Shown piece by piece: positions 10,101 through 22,100 of a stretch of 24,228 bases of DNA. This stretch comes from Saccoglossus kowalevskii (Eukaryota; Hemichordata; Enteropneusta; Harrimaniidae). The notes below the pieces were generated by a model, which had not been told where the DNA came from, ran no database searches, and was given only the letters and a program-made list of their open reading frames with translations. Position numbers and translations under genes: made by a program. Location of the stretch: the NCBI RefSeq assembly GCF_000003605.2, contig NW_003108092.1, positions 191,078 to 215,305 of the forward strand, in the 5' to 3' direction. Each line of letters begins with the position of its first letter. The stretch's first letter is position 1.

Positions 10101-13100
10101 GATATGATGAAGCACTTAACATATATGAAGATATACTGGAAGAAGACGAATCAAACTCAGTAAGTTGTACAACACTAGAGGGCAGTATGCACCAAATATC
10201 CAAATTTATCAACTGTTGCAATAAGTTGTTCAGGTTACTTACACATATACATGGTGTAAGATGCACAATGCAATGATACATAGACACATTATTTATCTGT
10301 TTTTTTTTTTTAAAAGGTTGTTAGGAAAAGATATGTAGCTATTCACAAGGCAAGACGGAACATCCCAGCAGCAATTAAACTTCTTAATGACCATGTCAAA
10401 AAGTAAGTTAGGGAAGAGTAGGAAATCAAACTCGCGGTTTACCGCGGTCATTACCGCGGTGGTGGTGGGTGCTCGCCGGTCGACCGCATTTTATGCAAAT
10501 TTATGCATAGATTCCATGACCCCGGTTTACCGCGGTCGTGTGCGGTAGGCTCGCATGGCAATTTANNNNNNNNNNNNNNNNNNNNNNNNNNNNNNNNNNN
10601 NNNNNNNNNNNNNNNNNNNNNNNNNNNNNNNNNNNNNNNNNNNNNNNNNNNNNNNNNNNNNNNNNNNNNNNNNNNNNNNNNNNNNNNNNNNNNNNNNNNN
10701 NNNNNNNNNNNNNNNNNNNNNNNNNNNNNNNNNNNNNNNNNNNNNNNNNNNNNNNNNNNNNNNNNNNNNNNNNNNNNNNNNNNNNNNNNNNNNNNNNNNN
10801 NNNNNNNNNNNNNNNNNNNNNNNNNNNNNNNNNNNNNNNNNNNNNNNNNNNNNNNNNNNNNNNNNNNNNNNNNNNNNNNNNNNNNNNNNNNNNNNNNNNN
10901 NNNNNNNNNNNNNNNNNNNNNNNNNNNNNNNNNNNNNNNNNNNNNNNNNNNNNNNNNNNNNNNNNNNNNNNNNNNNNNNNNNNNNNNNNNNNNNNNNNNN
11001 NNNNNNNNNNNNNNNNNNNNNNNNNNNNNNNNNNNNNNNNNNNNNNNNNNNNNNNNNNNNNNNNNNNNNNNNNNNNNNNNNNNNNNNNNNNNNNNNNNNN
11101 NNNNNNNNNNNNNNNNNNNNNNNNNNNNNNNNNNNNNNNNNNNNNNNNNNNNNNNNNNNNNNNNNNNNNNNNNNNNNNNNNNNNNNNNNNNNNNNNNNNN
11201 NNNNNNNNNNNNNNNNNNNNNNNNNNNNNNNNNNNNNNNNNNNNNNNNNNNNNNNNNNNNNNNNNNNNNNNNNNNNNNNNNNNNNNNNNNNNNNNNNNNN
11301 NNNNNNNNNNNNNNNNNNNNNNNNNNNNNNNNNNNNNNNNNNNNNGCAGACAGCCTGATCTGTTTTGATTAGTTCGCCCGTTTCTCGTTTGCTGGCCATT
11401 TTTTCTGGAGTGTGACACAAATGGTGAACATGATACTGTCAAATCAATCAAGAACCAGGATACGGCTTGGATACGCTGAAACTTTGTAAATCGTCCTCTT
11501 TTCAATTGTAAACTTTATTCCAGTGTTACGCTAAATACATGTACTAAATACTAAACAAGCGCACATATCGTATTCATTTACAGCATTGGATTTTAAAACA
11601 ATGACTCGTGGAATCACAAAGAAACTGTTAAGTACGTATTTCACGCATTACCGAGGGCCGCGGTAGAGACCGGTACAGCGGTAGAGACCCCTAATTATAA
11701 GCAGTCCGCGGCTCTCCCCGGCGTTCTGCGGTACACCGCGGTAATGACCGCGGTGCACCGCCCGTTTGATTTCCTACTCTTCCCTTACAAAGACGATAAT
11801 TTATGTGGTTTTCAAAATGTTTGTTCAACACATTCCCATTCATTGCGGCTATAAGTGAAAGCTTCCAGTTGGCAATGTGTTACAGCAAGATATTTACATA
11901 CACCTAACTCCCACACCCGGTAGCTACTTGCAACATCCCCAGGCACTTCCCTGGACACTCCAATGACCGTTGTAGACGCAATAAAGGGTGTGGGAGTTAG
12001 GTGTATGTAAATATCTTGCGCCCGCTGTAATATCAAAAATGTCTTCAGGTATTCACACATGTACAACTGTCAAACAGCAGAAATAGCTGTCTTAGTATGC
12101 ACAATAACATGTATGTTGCTGAACATTACTGAGAGAAATATGACCTTGAAACTATAAGCTTGTTTTTTATTGTAATGAAATCCCCATCCCCTCTCTCATT
12201 GTAACCCTCTCTCATTGTAAGCTGACAAGTTAAAAGCTATCTAGACATAGCAACCTTTATCTCTTTAAACTTGTTTCCCTCCAAAATTTAATTGCAACAT
12301 TTTGCCAAAATGTTATGTACTGTAAAGGGGTTAATTATTCACTAGGTTTTAATTTAGCTTATTTCGCAGACTGGAGAATGTGCTAAAATAAAACCCAGTG
12401 AATACGTAAAATTGAGCCTAGAACACATTACCTAAATGATAAAACCGTGAATTTAAAACCCACTGAATATGCCTGAAATGGTAAATCAGCGAAATTCACT
12501 ACGTTCAATTACCCACCATAGACTCTGGTCAGTCAAAATGACTATTTTGAACTGTAGGCATTAATCAGCGATTCTGCCGGTGACGGAGAGAAAGAATCTA
12601 GGTCAGGGGAAGCCCCATGACCTCAAGATTCTTTTACCCCTTACGTCATGAACCCACGTGATCGAGGCCACATGGCAGCGCCATAGGTAGCCGTCAATCA
12701 CTCTTCTTTTTTCTCCGCCTCGTTGGGGAATGATTCTGAGTGGCTCTGCCTGGCTCTGTTGCTTTTTTCCTGTCTAGGTTTCTAGCGTGGGTCGTTGCCG
12801 CAGCCGTGGCATCTGACATTCTAGCTGGTAGGATAAGTTTTTCTTGTCTTTTTACCCTCGTGTCGTTTTCCCCTTTGTGTGTTATGCCTTTCCACAACAA
12901 AGAAATTAAAACCCGGCGCCACTACGTAACCGCATGTTGGTTTCATGGCGGCACCTTTTACAACTGTAATTCGCTTCCCTCATACATGTCGTCTTTTATT
13001 TACAATGTATTTAGTAATATATAGATGTAATGAAAACACCAGGGCTCGCTGCCGTTTTCTTTCCGGTCTCATCGTGCTTCGAGTCGACCGTGCAGTGGTT

Positions 13101-16100
13101 ATATTCAGAATTTACCAGCATAAAACCCGCATCCGAGATACTTTGTCGTAGCTGCGTGCGGGGTTCAGGGTTTTTTGCGTGAAGGTGTGTGCTTTTTCAC
13201 TGGAGTTCTGAGGCCTGAGATTTTCTTTCAGAGCCATCAAAATCGCTGAGACTGACCGTGTCACAGCAAGGTCGTGCGTCCAGTAAACAAATCGGTTAAT
13301 GTGAGTTGCGTGTTTTGCATGAGTGGAAAGTCCTCACGCTCAGCTACCGGTACTTCGTGTACCGGGACGTCGAGTACGAGACCCAACGGTGGAGGTACCG
13401 ATATTTTTCTCGGCCTCCCCCGCTGATCGGAGGGCATCCTCACAGTCTGTTTTTTCAGGCGATGGTTTACCCGATTTTACCGGCAGCAGCAAGGCTGTGC
13501 CCCTGGAGGCTTTCCTCCTATGGGGCCCGTTGCGGGTCTCTTTGTATACCCTTCTTCGCACGGCGCCAGGTTTGCCTCTGAGTTGAGGGCTTTGGTCAAA
13601 GAACTGTCGGGGCAATTGCGTCCCTGGCAGGCCGGGTAGATCAGACACAGTCGCAGTGAGCTGTTTCCACTGTGTCCCCTTGGTGGGCAAGCAGGAAGAG
13701 ACACAAAAGCATGTTTGCATTCAAACACGTCTCTTCCGGGGAACCCCCGTTCCCAGCCGCGGCTCTCTCACTATTTTGGGGGGAGGCCGAGGCTCAGGCT
13801 AATTGCACCGGGCCTCCTCTGGAGCCTCGGGCACTGAATGCCAACAGGGTGCTGGCAGCCGAGCCTCTGATCTCGGGGCAGGGCTTTCAGGGCAGGGCAC
13901 ACGTTGACGCCCTCTACTTTCAGCCAGCTAGGGTTCGTCACGTGGTAATGGTAGTTGGTACAACGGTAACGAATTTATCCTTGTGTCCAGTCTCCGCTGT
14001 GGGTTTTGACTTTCTTACCGACCCACGGGCGTCCCCAGAGGGAACCGACCCTGTCATGAGACGCACAGTTGAATACGCTCCCTCTCACATATTTAAAGTG
14101 AAAGAGGACGCAGTTCGCTTGTGTCGGATACAGCCGGTACTCCGGACGGTCCCTCAGGGTCTTCCATCTGTATGACTCGGTGAGCCATGCTTTTGGGGTG
14201 AGGCGGATCCCAGTGATACGATGTAGATACCCCCACCCTTGATCCTAAAGTGACCACCTAAGGTTGCTCATGGGATCACGGGCGTCAGGATCCAAAGCAA
14301 CCCCGTCGGCACGTCTCTCCCTGTCCACCTGAGTTCGGAGTGGGGTGCAGAGCACGCAAACGGTGTTGATGGGCGGCATTGGTCAGCCGTGGAGGATGTA
14401 ATGCTTAAGGCCCCCGGGTGGGAATAACATTAGACAACACTTCCCACTGGACCAAACGCTACCCGGTCGGTGTGGTTTCGGGATCAGACCCCATAGCGTG
14501 GGATGAGACCAAAACGCCCCCAACCGGATTTCAAGGCTCCTTCCCCAGACCACGGTACCACGAATTTGGCAAACCGGGCAAAGGGGGATAGCCGCGTTCC
14601 ATGGGTGTCTTTGCCAATTGAAGACGACCCATCCAGCCCCGAGGGCAGAGTTGCTTGAGCACATTATTGTGCGTGTCCAGGACTCTGGAAACCTTGGAGG
14701 CAGAACGCACCAGCCTCCTAGACCATGCGACATTTTTACTGGTGGGCCACCGCACATCTACATGCGACACCCCCTCGTGTCGCCTGGCTCTCTTGGCCGG
14801 GGCCACTACTGTGCTACGAGACGTGGTCTTAGACGCACATGTTTTCGCTGACAAGCTGAGCCGGGGTACGTCCCCACCTCAGTGACGCAGACTGGACATC
14901 CTCCACCCTCTTTGTTCAGGGAATGGTGGGTATAGTCTCGGTTCAGATCGAATCCACTAGCCAGTTGACCCTGCCATGGGCAAGCGGAGGGCACCCCAGG
15001 CACAGAAAACACAACGCTCTAAGGCGTCGTCCGCTAGCCACAGTCAGCCAGGAGGCAAGCGCTCATACCCTTCCATGGGAGGGAAAAGTAGTGGCGCGCC
15101 CCCAGGGAGGAAAGAGCCAGGTGGTGGCTCCTCACCCTCTCTGGGTGGATGTCTACCCGGCAGCAGGGGAAGCATGTTGAAGGCACATGTTCGGTAGGTG
15201 GCCAGGTCACAACTTAGTGACTACTTCAGGCCATTGGGAACTCACCTCATGGGGGAAGGGAGCACCCCCCCTCGCAACTGCCGAACACATGGCCACATAT
15301 CCCTGTCGTACACAGATTGCGCCGGTGTAGTCCGGTTTGGAGACAGTGGGTGACTGATCTCTGGACCCTTCCAGGTGGTGACATCCTGTTACGGGATACC
15401 GCTGAAATCTCCATTTCCCCTCGTCAGTGTCTCCCCTGTTGGGCACTGCCAGGGGACTCAATCAGACAGGAAGTAGCAGTTTGCTGGGAAAAGGCACCAT
15501 ACACAGGGTACATCAGCTGGAACTAAGTCCAGGCTTTACCCAAATGTGTTCGTAGTACCATATCTACAAGTGGCGGGCATCCAGTTCTGGACCTAGGCAG
15601 ACTGAATCAGTACGTGCTCCTCGATCGGTTCCACATGGAGACACCATTCAGGGTTCTCCTCTCCATCCACCGTTTCGACTGGCTAGCCCCACTAGACTTA
15701 AGCGGGCCTACCGGCACATACCGATGCACCCAGCGAGTTGCCATCTCCTTCGAATTGCCCAGCTGGGCCAAGTATTCAAATTTTGGGTGCCCCCCCCGTT
15801 CGGGTTAGGCACAGCGTCCTATGTGTTCACCAGAGTGATGAAACAGGTAGTGCTGCTTCTTAACCAGATGTCGGTACACCTCAATTCGGACCCAGACTAC
15901 TGGTTACTAACAACCCAGGCAAGGGGTTAATAGCCAAACACGTCAGGCTAACACAGGATTTATTTCACCAGTTGGGCTCGTTAGTGAATTGACAAGTCCC
16001 ACCTCGACCCAACGCGTAGTTGGTGTCCCTGGGCATGAAGTTTTGACAGGTAGGTAGGTAGGTAGGTAAGCTTGGCTTAGCTATTTCAAACGTGTTATTC

Positions 16101-19100
16101 CCCTCGCATTAGTTTTGGGACTACCATATCAACCGACTCTAACTAAGAGCAGTGTACTTAGCACTACCACGCTTTCTACCCGTAGTTCGAGACCACAGAG
16201 TCCTGCTCCGCACAGGTAACGCAGCGGTGGTCTCTCTCAAGAAGGAGGGGGGACGCCTTCCCCATCGTTGTCAGTCCTAGTGGAGCAAATCCTCTTTTGA
16301 TGCCTGAAATACAATGTGGAGCTAACCGCACACCACCTTCCAGGGGTAAGGAACAGTCTGGCGACGCCCTTTCAGGACGGCTCCATCGGGAACAGGGAGT
16401 GGCTGATACCCCAATGGGTAGCCTCCAGGCTGTTTCGGCTGCGAGACGGTCCAAGGTTGGACCGGTTTGCCGCACTCCGGAACGCCAAGCTCCTGACATA
16501 CGTAACACTCCTGCTGACGCCAGGGTCACTTTGCTAACCCTGTGGACCCACTTAGTTGTGTATGCCTTTCCTCCCTTCCCGTTTACCGGGCATATTATCA
16601 TGGGTTGCACCCAATTGGCCAAGCAAGGCCTAGTTTCCACTTCTGTTGGAATTGCTAGTCGAAACACCAGCAGTGCTTCCGGACTTACCGGACCTGCCAT
16701 CCCAACCAGACGGCGCACTACCAACGAGCCCAGCAGGTATCACTTACACGCATAGAGGCTCTCAGTAGACCCGCACATACGAAAGCCTTATCTGAGCGGG
16801 CTGCCATCGTCCTTGCCAGGGCGAACAGGGATTCCACCGGGATGTGGCCTACATTTCTAGGCTGCGAGCATACACTGATTGGTGTAGTGGAAGGGAGATT
16901 GATCCATACCATCCCTCTACTGGCCAGGTAACAGGGGGTCATTGTCCTTCTCGGATGATGGACCGCCGTTATGGACAATCAAGTTGTGCTAAAGACACGA
17001 ATCGGGTTTCTCGCCTAGAACCAAATCCCAGGACACGATCCTCACCCGATCGTCATCCCCCATCTGTAAAATTTTGTCTGCCCAGAGGTTCAGGAGGAAT
17101 TGCTTCTCTACCCGGTACGAGCACGGAGTTGCCACCAAACCGTACTAAGGATTTGGAATTGGGTGCCAGGCACACATCTTTGTGTTATGGCCCAGGCAGG
17201 CAGGATAGGCTGGCCTCCCCAACGTCCATAACCAGGTGGTTTACTGCGACTGTATTAGAGGTCTAATACTTTATATTCCTCGACACAGAGCTCGCAGAGA
17301 CACCAAGTACGACACCAAGTAACTCGCTAGTGCTAGCATCAGGCGCCCCCCCTCGAGCACACATGGAGGGCAGGCTTCTGGAGAATGCAGAACGTCTTAT
17401 CAACTACTATCTAAGAGACACCAAATCCATTGAAAAGGGTCTCTCTAGGTTGGGTCCCGTTGTAGCGGGTCAATCTTGGTTTGCTGACCCAGCCCGAACG
17501 ACCGCTAGGGTCCTTGCGCATAGGCAATAAGTCAGTCCGCCATTTTATGCGGACAGATTTCTCTACCATCAGCACTCCCATGGGAGCTCCCAGGTCCCGC
17601 TTTGTGGCCTATGCCCTCATGCAGAACTGTTTTGGTCTTTACTTCGAAAGCTTACTACCCCCGAGAATTTGGTTGGAGTCTAGCTTTCTCGGGCACACCG
17701 AACCCTGTCACCGTAGCAGCATTTTGGCTCCTTGCTCCGGGGACAGCACAGGCAAGGTAAGACACCACTCTTTTTTGGGTCTTAACTAGGGTGTTGAGTT
17801 TGTTTTCATCCCGGACTGGGAAAAGACTTTCATCATTTTTTCTGTTTGCTCGGAAAACCCGCCACCTGTCGGTGTCTGACTCTGCCTACAGTTCAAAATA
17901 GTCATTTTGACTGACCGGAGTCCATGGTGGGTAATTGAACGTAGTGAATTTAGGCGAGGGTTCTCCAAACCCGCCTATTCACATAGTTCATACCCACCAT
18001 AGACTCTGCCCCCCCAACCTCCCCACTCTTTCCGTCGCGTTGGTCTAAGTCCTCGAGGCGGAGAGAAAGGAACCAGTGATTGACGGCTACCTCAGTGCTT
18101 GCCTTTTGAAAATGGATGGTGAGTAAAAAATTGCTCTCCTACAAGCACTAAGGCGAGTTATGGGAGTGATTACAAATTTCTCACCTAAAAGCAGTGAGGC
18201 GAGTGATTTTAGAAAATTATATGATTTGCAATAAGGGTGGACCCAGGGTGTTTTAGTTAACTATAACTGCCTATGACTATAATTATAATGAATAAATTAT
18301 TATGGAAATAAAATACAACAGACTTGTTGTCATTCTTTTATATTTATTTATTTTTAAATCACACAACTCACTTTGAAATTGAACCATGTGTCACAGTCAA
18401 TCTCACATTTTAATCAGGATCAATGTTATTGTCAGATGACAAATGTCTAGAGACATTATGTTTTGTCATGCTATTTGTCCCATTCACGTAAATCGTTAGG
18501 TCTTTTTTGGCTTGCCCTTTGATGGTTACATCGGCCTGAATTTTCTGCATATATTTGGCACAGAGGTTACACCATACTTCGACTACAAGTGTTTGACCCT
18601 CATCCGTTTCCACACGACGATATCCAATATTTCCACCAGTGTTCCACTTTAGGAATGTTGCCAAACGCACACTAGAACCGAGACTGGCAAAGTCAGGACT
18701 TCTTTTTAGTTTTACAAAAAGAAATAATTAATTTTCATTTAGTCCTTTTAGCGCGATCACGAAAACCACAGTCCCTCTATGTGATAGAGGGACTGTGCGA
18801 AAACTAACCTAACCGCAGTCACGCTGGTTTTTGCAATCGCGTTAAAAAGGCTAAATTGACAATAATATTTTTTTTGTAAAACAAAAAAGAAGTCCCGACT
18901 TCGCCAGTCTAGCATCACTCGACATGTATAAATAATACCAGAGTTCGTATTTAGCATTGCCGGTCCCAGTCGGCTGACATATTTTTCAATGGAAAAAATT
19001 AATGAATCACAATCCAACTACAACAAATTTTCAATTTATCGATGATATTACGGAAACTCAGAAATACTTGTATGAACTCATGAAAAACGTGCGAAAATCT

Positions 19101-22100
19101 GGCTCGATTTCACGCAAAATCTTGATCCGATCGCTAAAGCTGTATTCTCCCAACTTTGTGACGTCACATTGACTACTAGTATGTTACCTATGCTCTAATT
19201 GGTTACAAATCAAATACTGAGCTTTTACCTGCCAATAGAATTTGACGTTGCTACGTTTGATGTCAATGGTTGTCCTTAGTGACAACGCATCATGAACTCC
19301 GATTGAACTCTTATACTCTAAGGGAATTAATTTTGTTTTTTGGCGATGAACTAAACACATTTATTTTGTAATATTAATAACAACGATTCTCTTTTTGGAG
19401 GATTTCATGGCCCTGAAAAGGGCTGTTTGATTTTGGTGATTCACTTGCCTTCTCAATTGTCGTCATCACCCTCCCCGGTTGCTTGTTTCACAGTCTCTCT
19501 ATCAAGGGACTGTGCTTGTGCTAGGCGAGTGTTTTTTAGCTCGTCTCGTGAGCTTCTTGCGCGAGCGATCGCTCGCCATAGACGGCAAGGCCTGCTACCT
19601 ATTGCGCTGCCATGTGGCCTCGGTCACGTGGGTTCGTGACGTAAGTGGTAAAAGAATCTTGAGGTCATGGGGCTTCCCCTGACCTAGATTCTATCTCTCA
19701 GTCACCGGCAGAATCGCTGATAATGCCTACAGTTCAAAATAGTCATTTTGACTGACTGAACCCTCGCCTAAATTTAAACCCAGTGAAAATTAGTCACTTT
19801 ACAGTATTGTTTTATTTTTTTTATTTTGAAACAAACAATAATACGTTTCTATTGGTTACAGATCTTGATTAAAATATTTTTTTGTTTAAATGTTAAAAAT
19901 TATGTGGTATATAGAAGATAATATTTGATAATCGTAGTCCTAAATAACTATTAAAAATTTATTTATTTTATTTATTTATTTAGGACTACGATTACCAAAT
20001 ATTATCTTCTATATATCATATTTATCAGTCCGAGCAGCGTTTATTTATAAACTACTTTTAAAAATTATGTGGGTTTGTTTTGTAAAGGTGATAAATGCCT
20101 TTTGCATTTTGAGAATTTACGCCAAGTCTTATTAATATGACTTATCAAATTTGTTCTATTGCTATATCTTTAATAGGAGCGCATTGTGAACCAACAATTG
20201 CATTTATTGTTTAACTTTATTATCAAAATATCCTTTATTTTGATCATTGACAAACCTCTGCCATTTTCACCAGACATCATGTGTATTAATTTGTTTTTAT
20301 TTGCACCCTTTATCTATTACTAATTATTTTAATTATTACCTTATTTTATCTACCAGATTTTCAGCGGATCATGAAGCGTGGATGGAATTAGCAGATCTTT
20401 ATATTTCTGAACAAGAGTAAGTATTTTTGTATTTCCTATATGCATATCATTTGTCATGATAGGAGATTCTACTGAAATAAAACTAAAGTAACAACAGAAG
20501 GTGAACATGCAACGACGATAACGACAATTGCAATCGCAATTGTAATACTTTTCTGTAACCTTTGGTGATTTGTTATGAATAATTAGGAATTTGATTGCCT
20601 TATCAACCCTTGCAAAATTATTTCAATGCCACAAGTTATATACATGTCTATTGCTATTTTAGTTTGTTTTTGTAAATTTGTTTGTCTAAATAAAATGTCT
20701 TCATGAATAATTAATAACATTATATAATGCTTAGTGACATCATTATTCATGTTGTGTCTTCCTTTGATGTCTTTGATCAGTACACACATTATAGAATTAA
20801 TATGACGTTATTACAAAAATACCTCAAAGTATGCACGAAGACAGTACAGCAAGAGTATCGACAGACGTGCAGCGGAGGTTGATGCGACTTTGTACTGTCT
20901 AAGTGCATACTTTGAGGTATCCTTGTAATAACCTTATTATTATACATCTTTTCCTTCCAAGAATACATCATGGGAATGCCGAAATTTCAAAAAATTTAGA
21001 ACAGAATCAGTGAACTTCTTTGTGTGGAGTTCACTCAAACTCAAGTGGCAGCCATTTTTGTTTTTATTTTTCGACCCTTACCTGCGTAATCATTCCATAT
21101 TTTGGAATTCACATTTCCTAATATAGTAGGATGAAAATACCCCGTAAAATACAGCAAAATTATGGCACACTGTAACTCATGGTGTTACAGTGACAGATGT
21201 ATAATAACTCTTATTAGAGAGCCTTCAAGTGTAATTATTACCTGTGTTTAATTGGGTTAGCTCAAACATTAGGAATTAGATTATTTTCCTTTTTTCCTTT
21301 TCAGGGTTTTTTCTTTTGGGAATCATTCTTTATATTACTGTGCAATAACAACCACAGATGGTCATCTTTTTGAGTGTTATTTATTTTTAAATTTAACAAT
21401 ATTTCATTTTTAGGTACAGTAAAGCTGCATATTGTGTAGAAGAACTTATACTATCCAATCCACATAACCATTTATACCATCAGAGGTATGCTGAGGTGAG
21501 TGTATATAAAACTTATACTATCCAATCCACATAATCATTTATACCATCAAAGGTATGCTGAGGTGAGTGTATATAAAACTTATACTATCCAATCTACATA
21601 ACCATTTATACCATCAAAGGTATGCTGAGGTGAGTGTATATAAAACTTATACTATCCATTAAACATAACCATTTATACCATCAGAGGTATACTGTGGTGA
21701 GTGTATATAAAACTTATACTATCCAATCCACATAACCATTTATACCATCAGAGGTATGCTGAGGTGAGTGTATATAAAACTTATACTATCCAATCCACAT
21801 AACCATTTATACCATCAGAGGTATGCTGAGGTGAGTGTATATAAAACTTATACTATCCATTCAACATAACCATTTATACCATCAAAGGTATGCTGAGGTG
21901 AGTGTATATAAAACTTATACTATCCAATCCACATAACCATTTATACCATCAGAGGTATGCTGAGGTGAGTGTATATAAAACTTATACTATCCAATCCACA
22001 TAACCATTTATACCATCAGAGGTATGCTGAGGTGAGTGTATATAAAACTTATACTATCCAATCTACATAACCATTTATACCATCAAAGGTATACTGAGGT

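Larger units (their letters stand above)
18093..19593. mobile_element. hAT-like element inserted in the DIRS right terminal repeat
   Basis: The insertion is bounded by GCTACCT duplicates (7 bp; 7 of 8 identical if the expected 8-bp hAT duplication is read as GGCTACCT/TGCTACCT). It starts CAGTGCTTGCC and ends with the near reverse complement GGCAAGGCCTG, overlapping the first base of the duplication. CAG-type ends and 7-8-bp duplications suit the hAT superfamily. A BED-finger coding fragment inside, on the minus strand, also fits hAT. Short motifs of the form GGCGAGT recur near both ends (18154, 18196, 19524) and may be subterminal transposase-binding repeats. No complete transposase is present. 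Superfamily assignment is inference. Confidence 0.6.
18054..19757 (-). repeat. DIRS right inverted terminal repeat, split by an insertion
   Basis: The inner part at 18054-18092 (CGAGGCGGAGAGAAAGGAAC onward) and the outer part at 19594-19757 together reproduce the reverse complement of the left repeat. About 1.5 kb of unrelated sequence separates them. GCTACCT appears on both sides of the break (18086-18092 and 19594-19600), as a target duplication would. Confidence 0.8.
12493..19774 (+). mobile_element. DIRS-type tyrosine-recombinase retroelement, decayed but structurally complete
   Basis: The structure seen is: left inverted terminal repeat (12493-12722), Gag-like region, reverse transcriptase and RNase H, tyrosine recombinase, internal complementary region (17884-18008), and right inverted terminal repeat (18054-19757, interrupted). 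This order is diagnostic of DIRS elements, which replicate through a circular DNA and integrate by recombinase without target duplications. Here no duplication is seen. Instead AAATT occurs once at each outer end and once at the junction inside the complementary region. Base composition is clearly GC-richer than the surrounding intron. All coding regions carry stops and frameshifts. I see no methyltransferase domain, which many DIRS elements carry. Without the hAT-like insertion the element is about 5.8 kb, typical for the group. Confidence 0.9.
12318..19807. mobile_element. TACTGTAAA-type miniature element, copy 3, split by the DIRS element
   Basis: The left part (12318-12492) starts TACTGTAAAGGGGTTAATTA and the right part (19775-19807) ends in the reverse complement of TACTGTAAAGTGACTAATTT. 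This restores the family termini seen at 8668 and 9212. Internal AAACCCAGTGAA motifs on both sides agree. Rejoining the two parts gives an element of about 208 bp, close to the other copies, so the DIRS boundaries are supported independently by the empty-site logic. Confidence 0.7.

Noticed and set aside
9856-10287. 143-codon minus-strand frame
   Set aside because: It is antisense to EMC2 exon 4 and covers low-complexity intron. Its residues are serine- and isoleucine-rich with no recognisable domain.
10501-11505. Several open frames of 267-334 codons on both strands
   Set aside because: They exist only because the 780-base N run contains no stop codons. The real flanks are transposon sequence.
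12740-13024. 94-codon frame with a hydrophobic start just inside the DIRS left repeat
   Set aside because: It lies in the retroelement leader, and overlapping frames are equally open. It looks like a chance frame in GC-richer DNA.
16048-16067. Short AGGT tetranucleotide run (five copies)
   Set aside because: It is a simple microsatellite inside the decayed retroelement, with no sign of function.
16176-16724. 182-codon minus-strand frame
   Set aside because: It is antisense to the RNase H region of the DIRS element. The plus strand carries the recognisable motifs.
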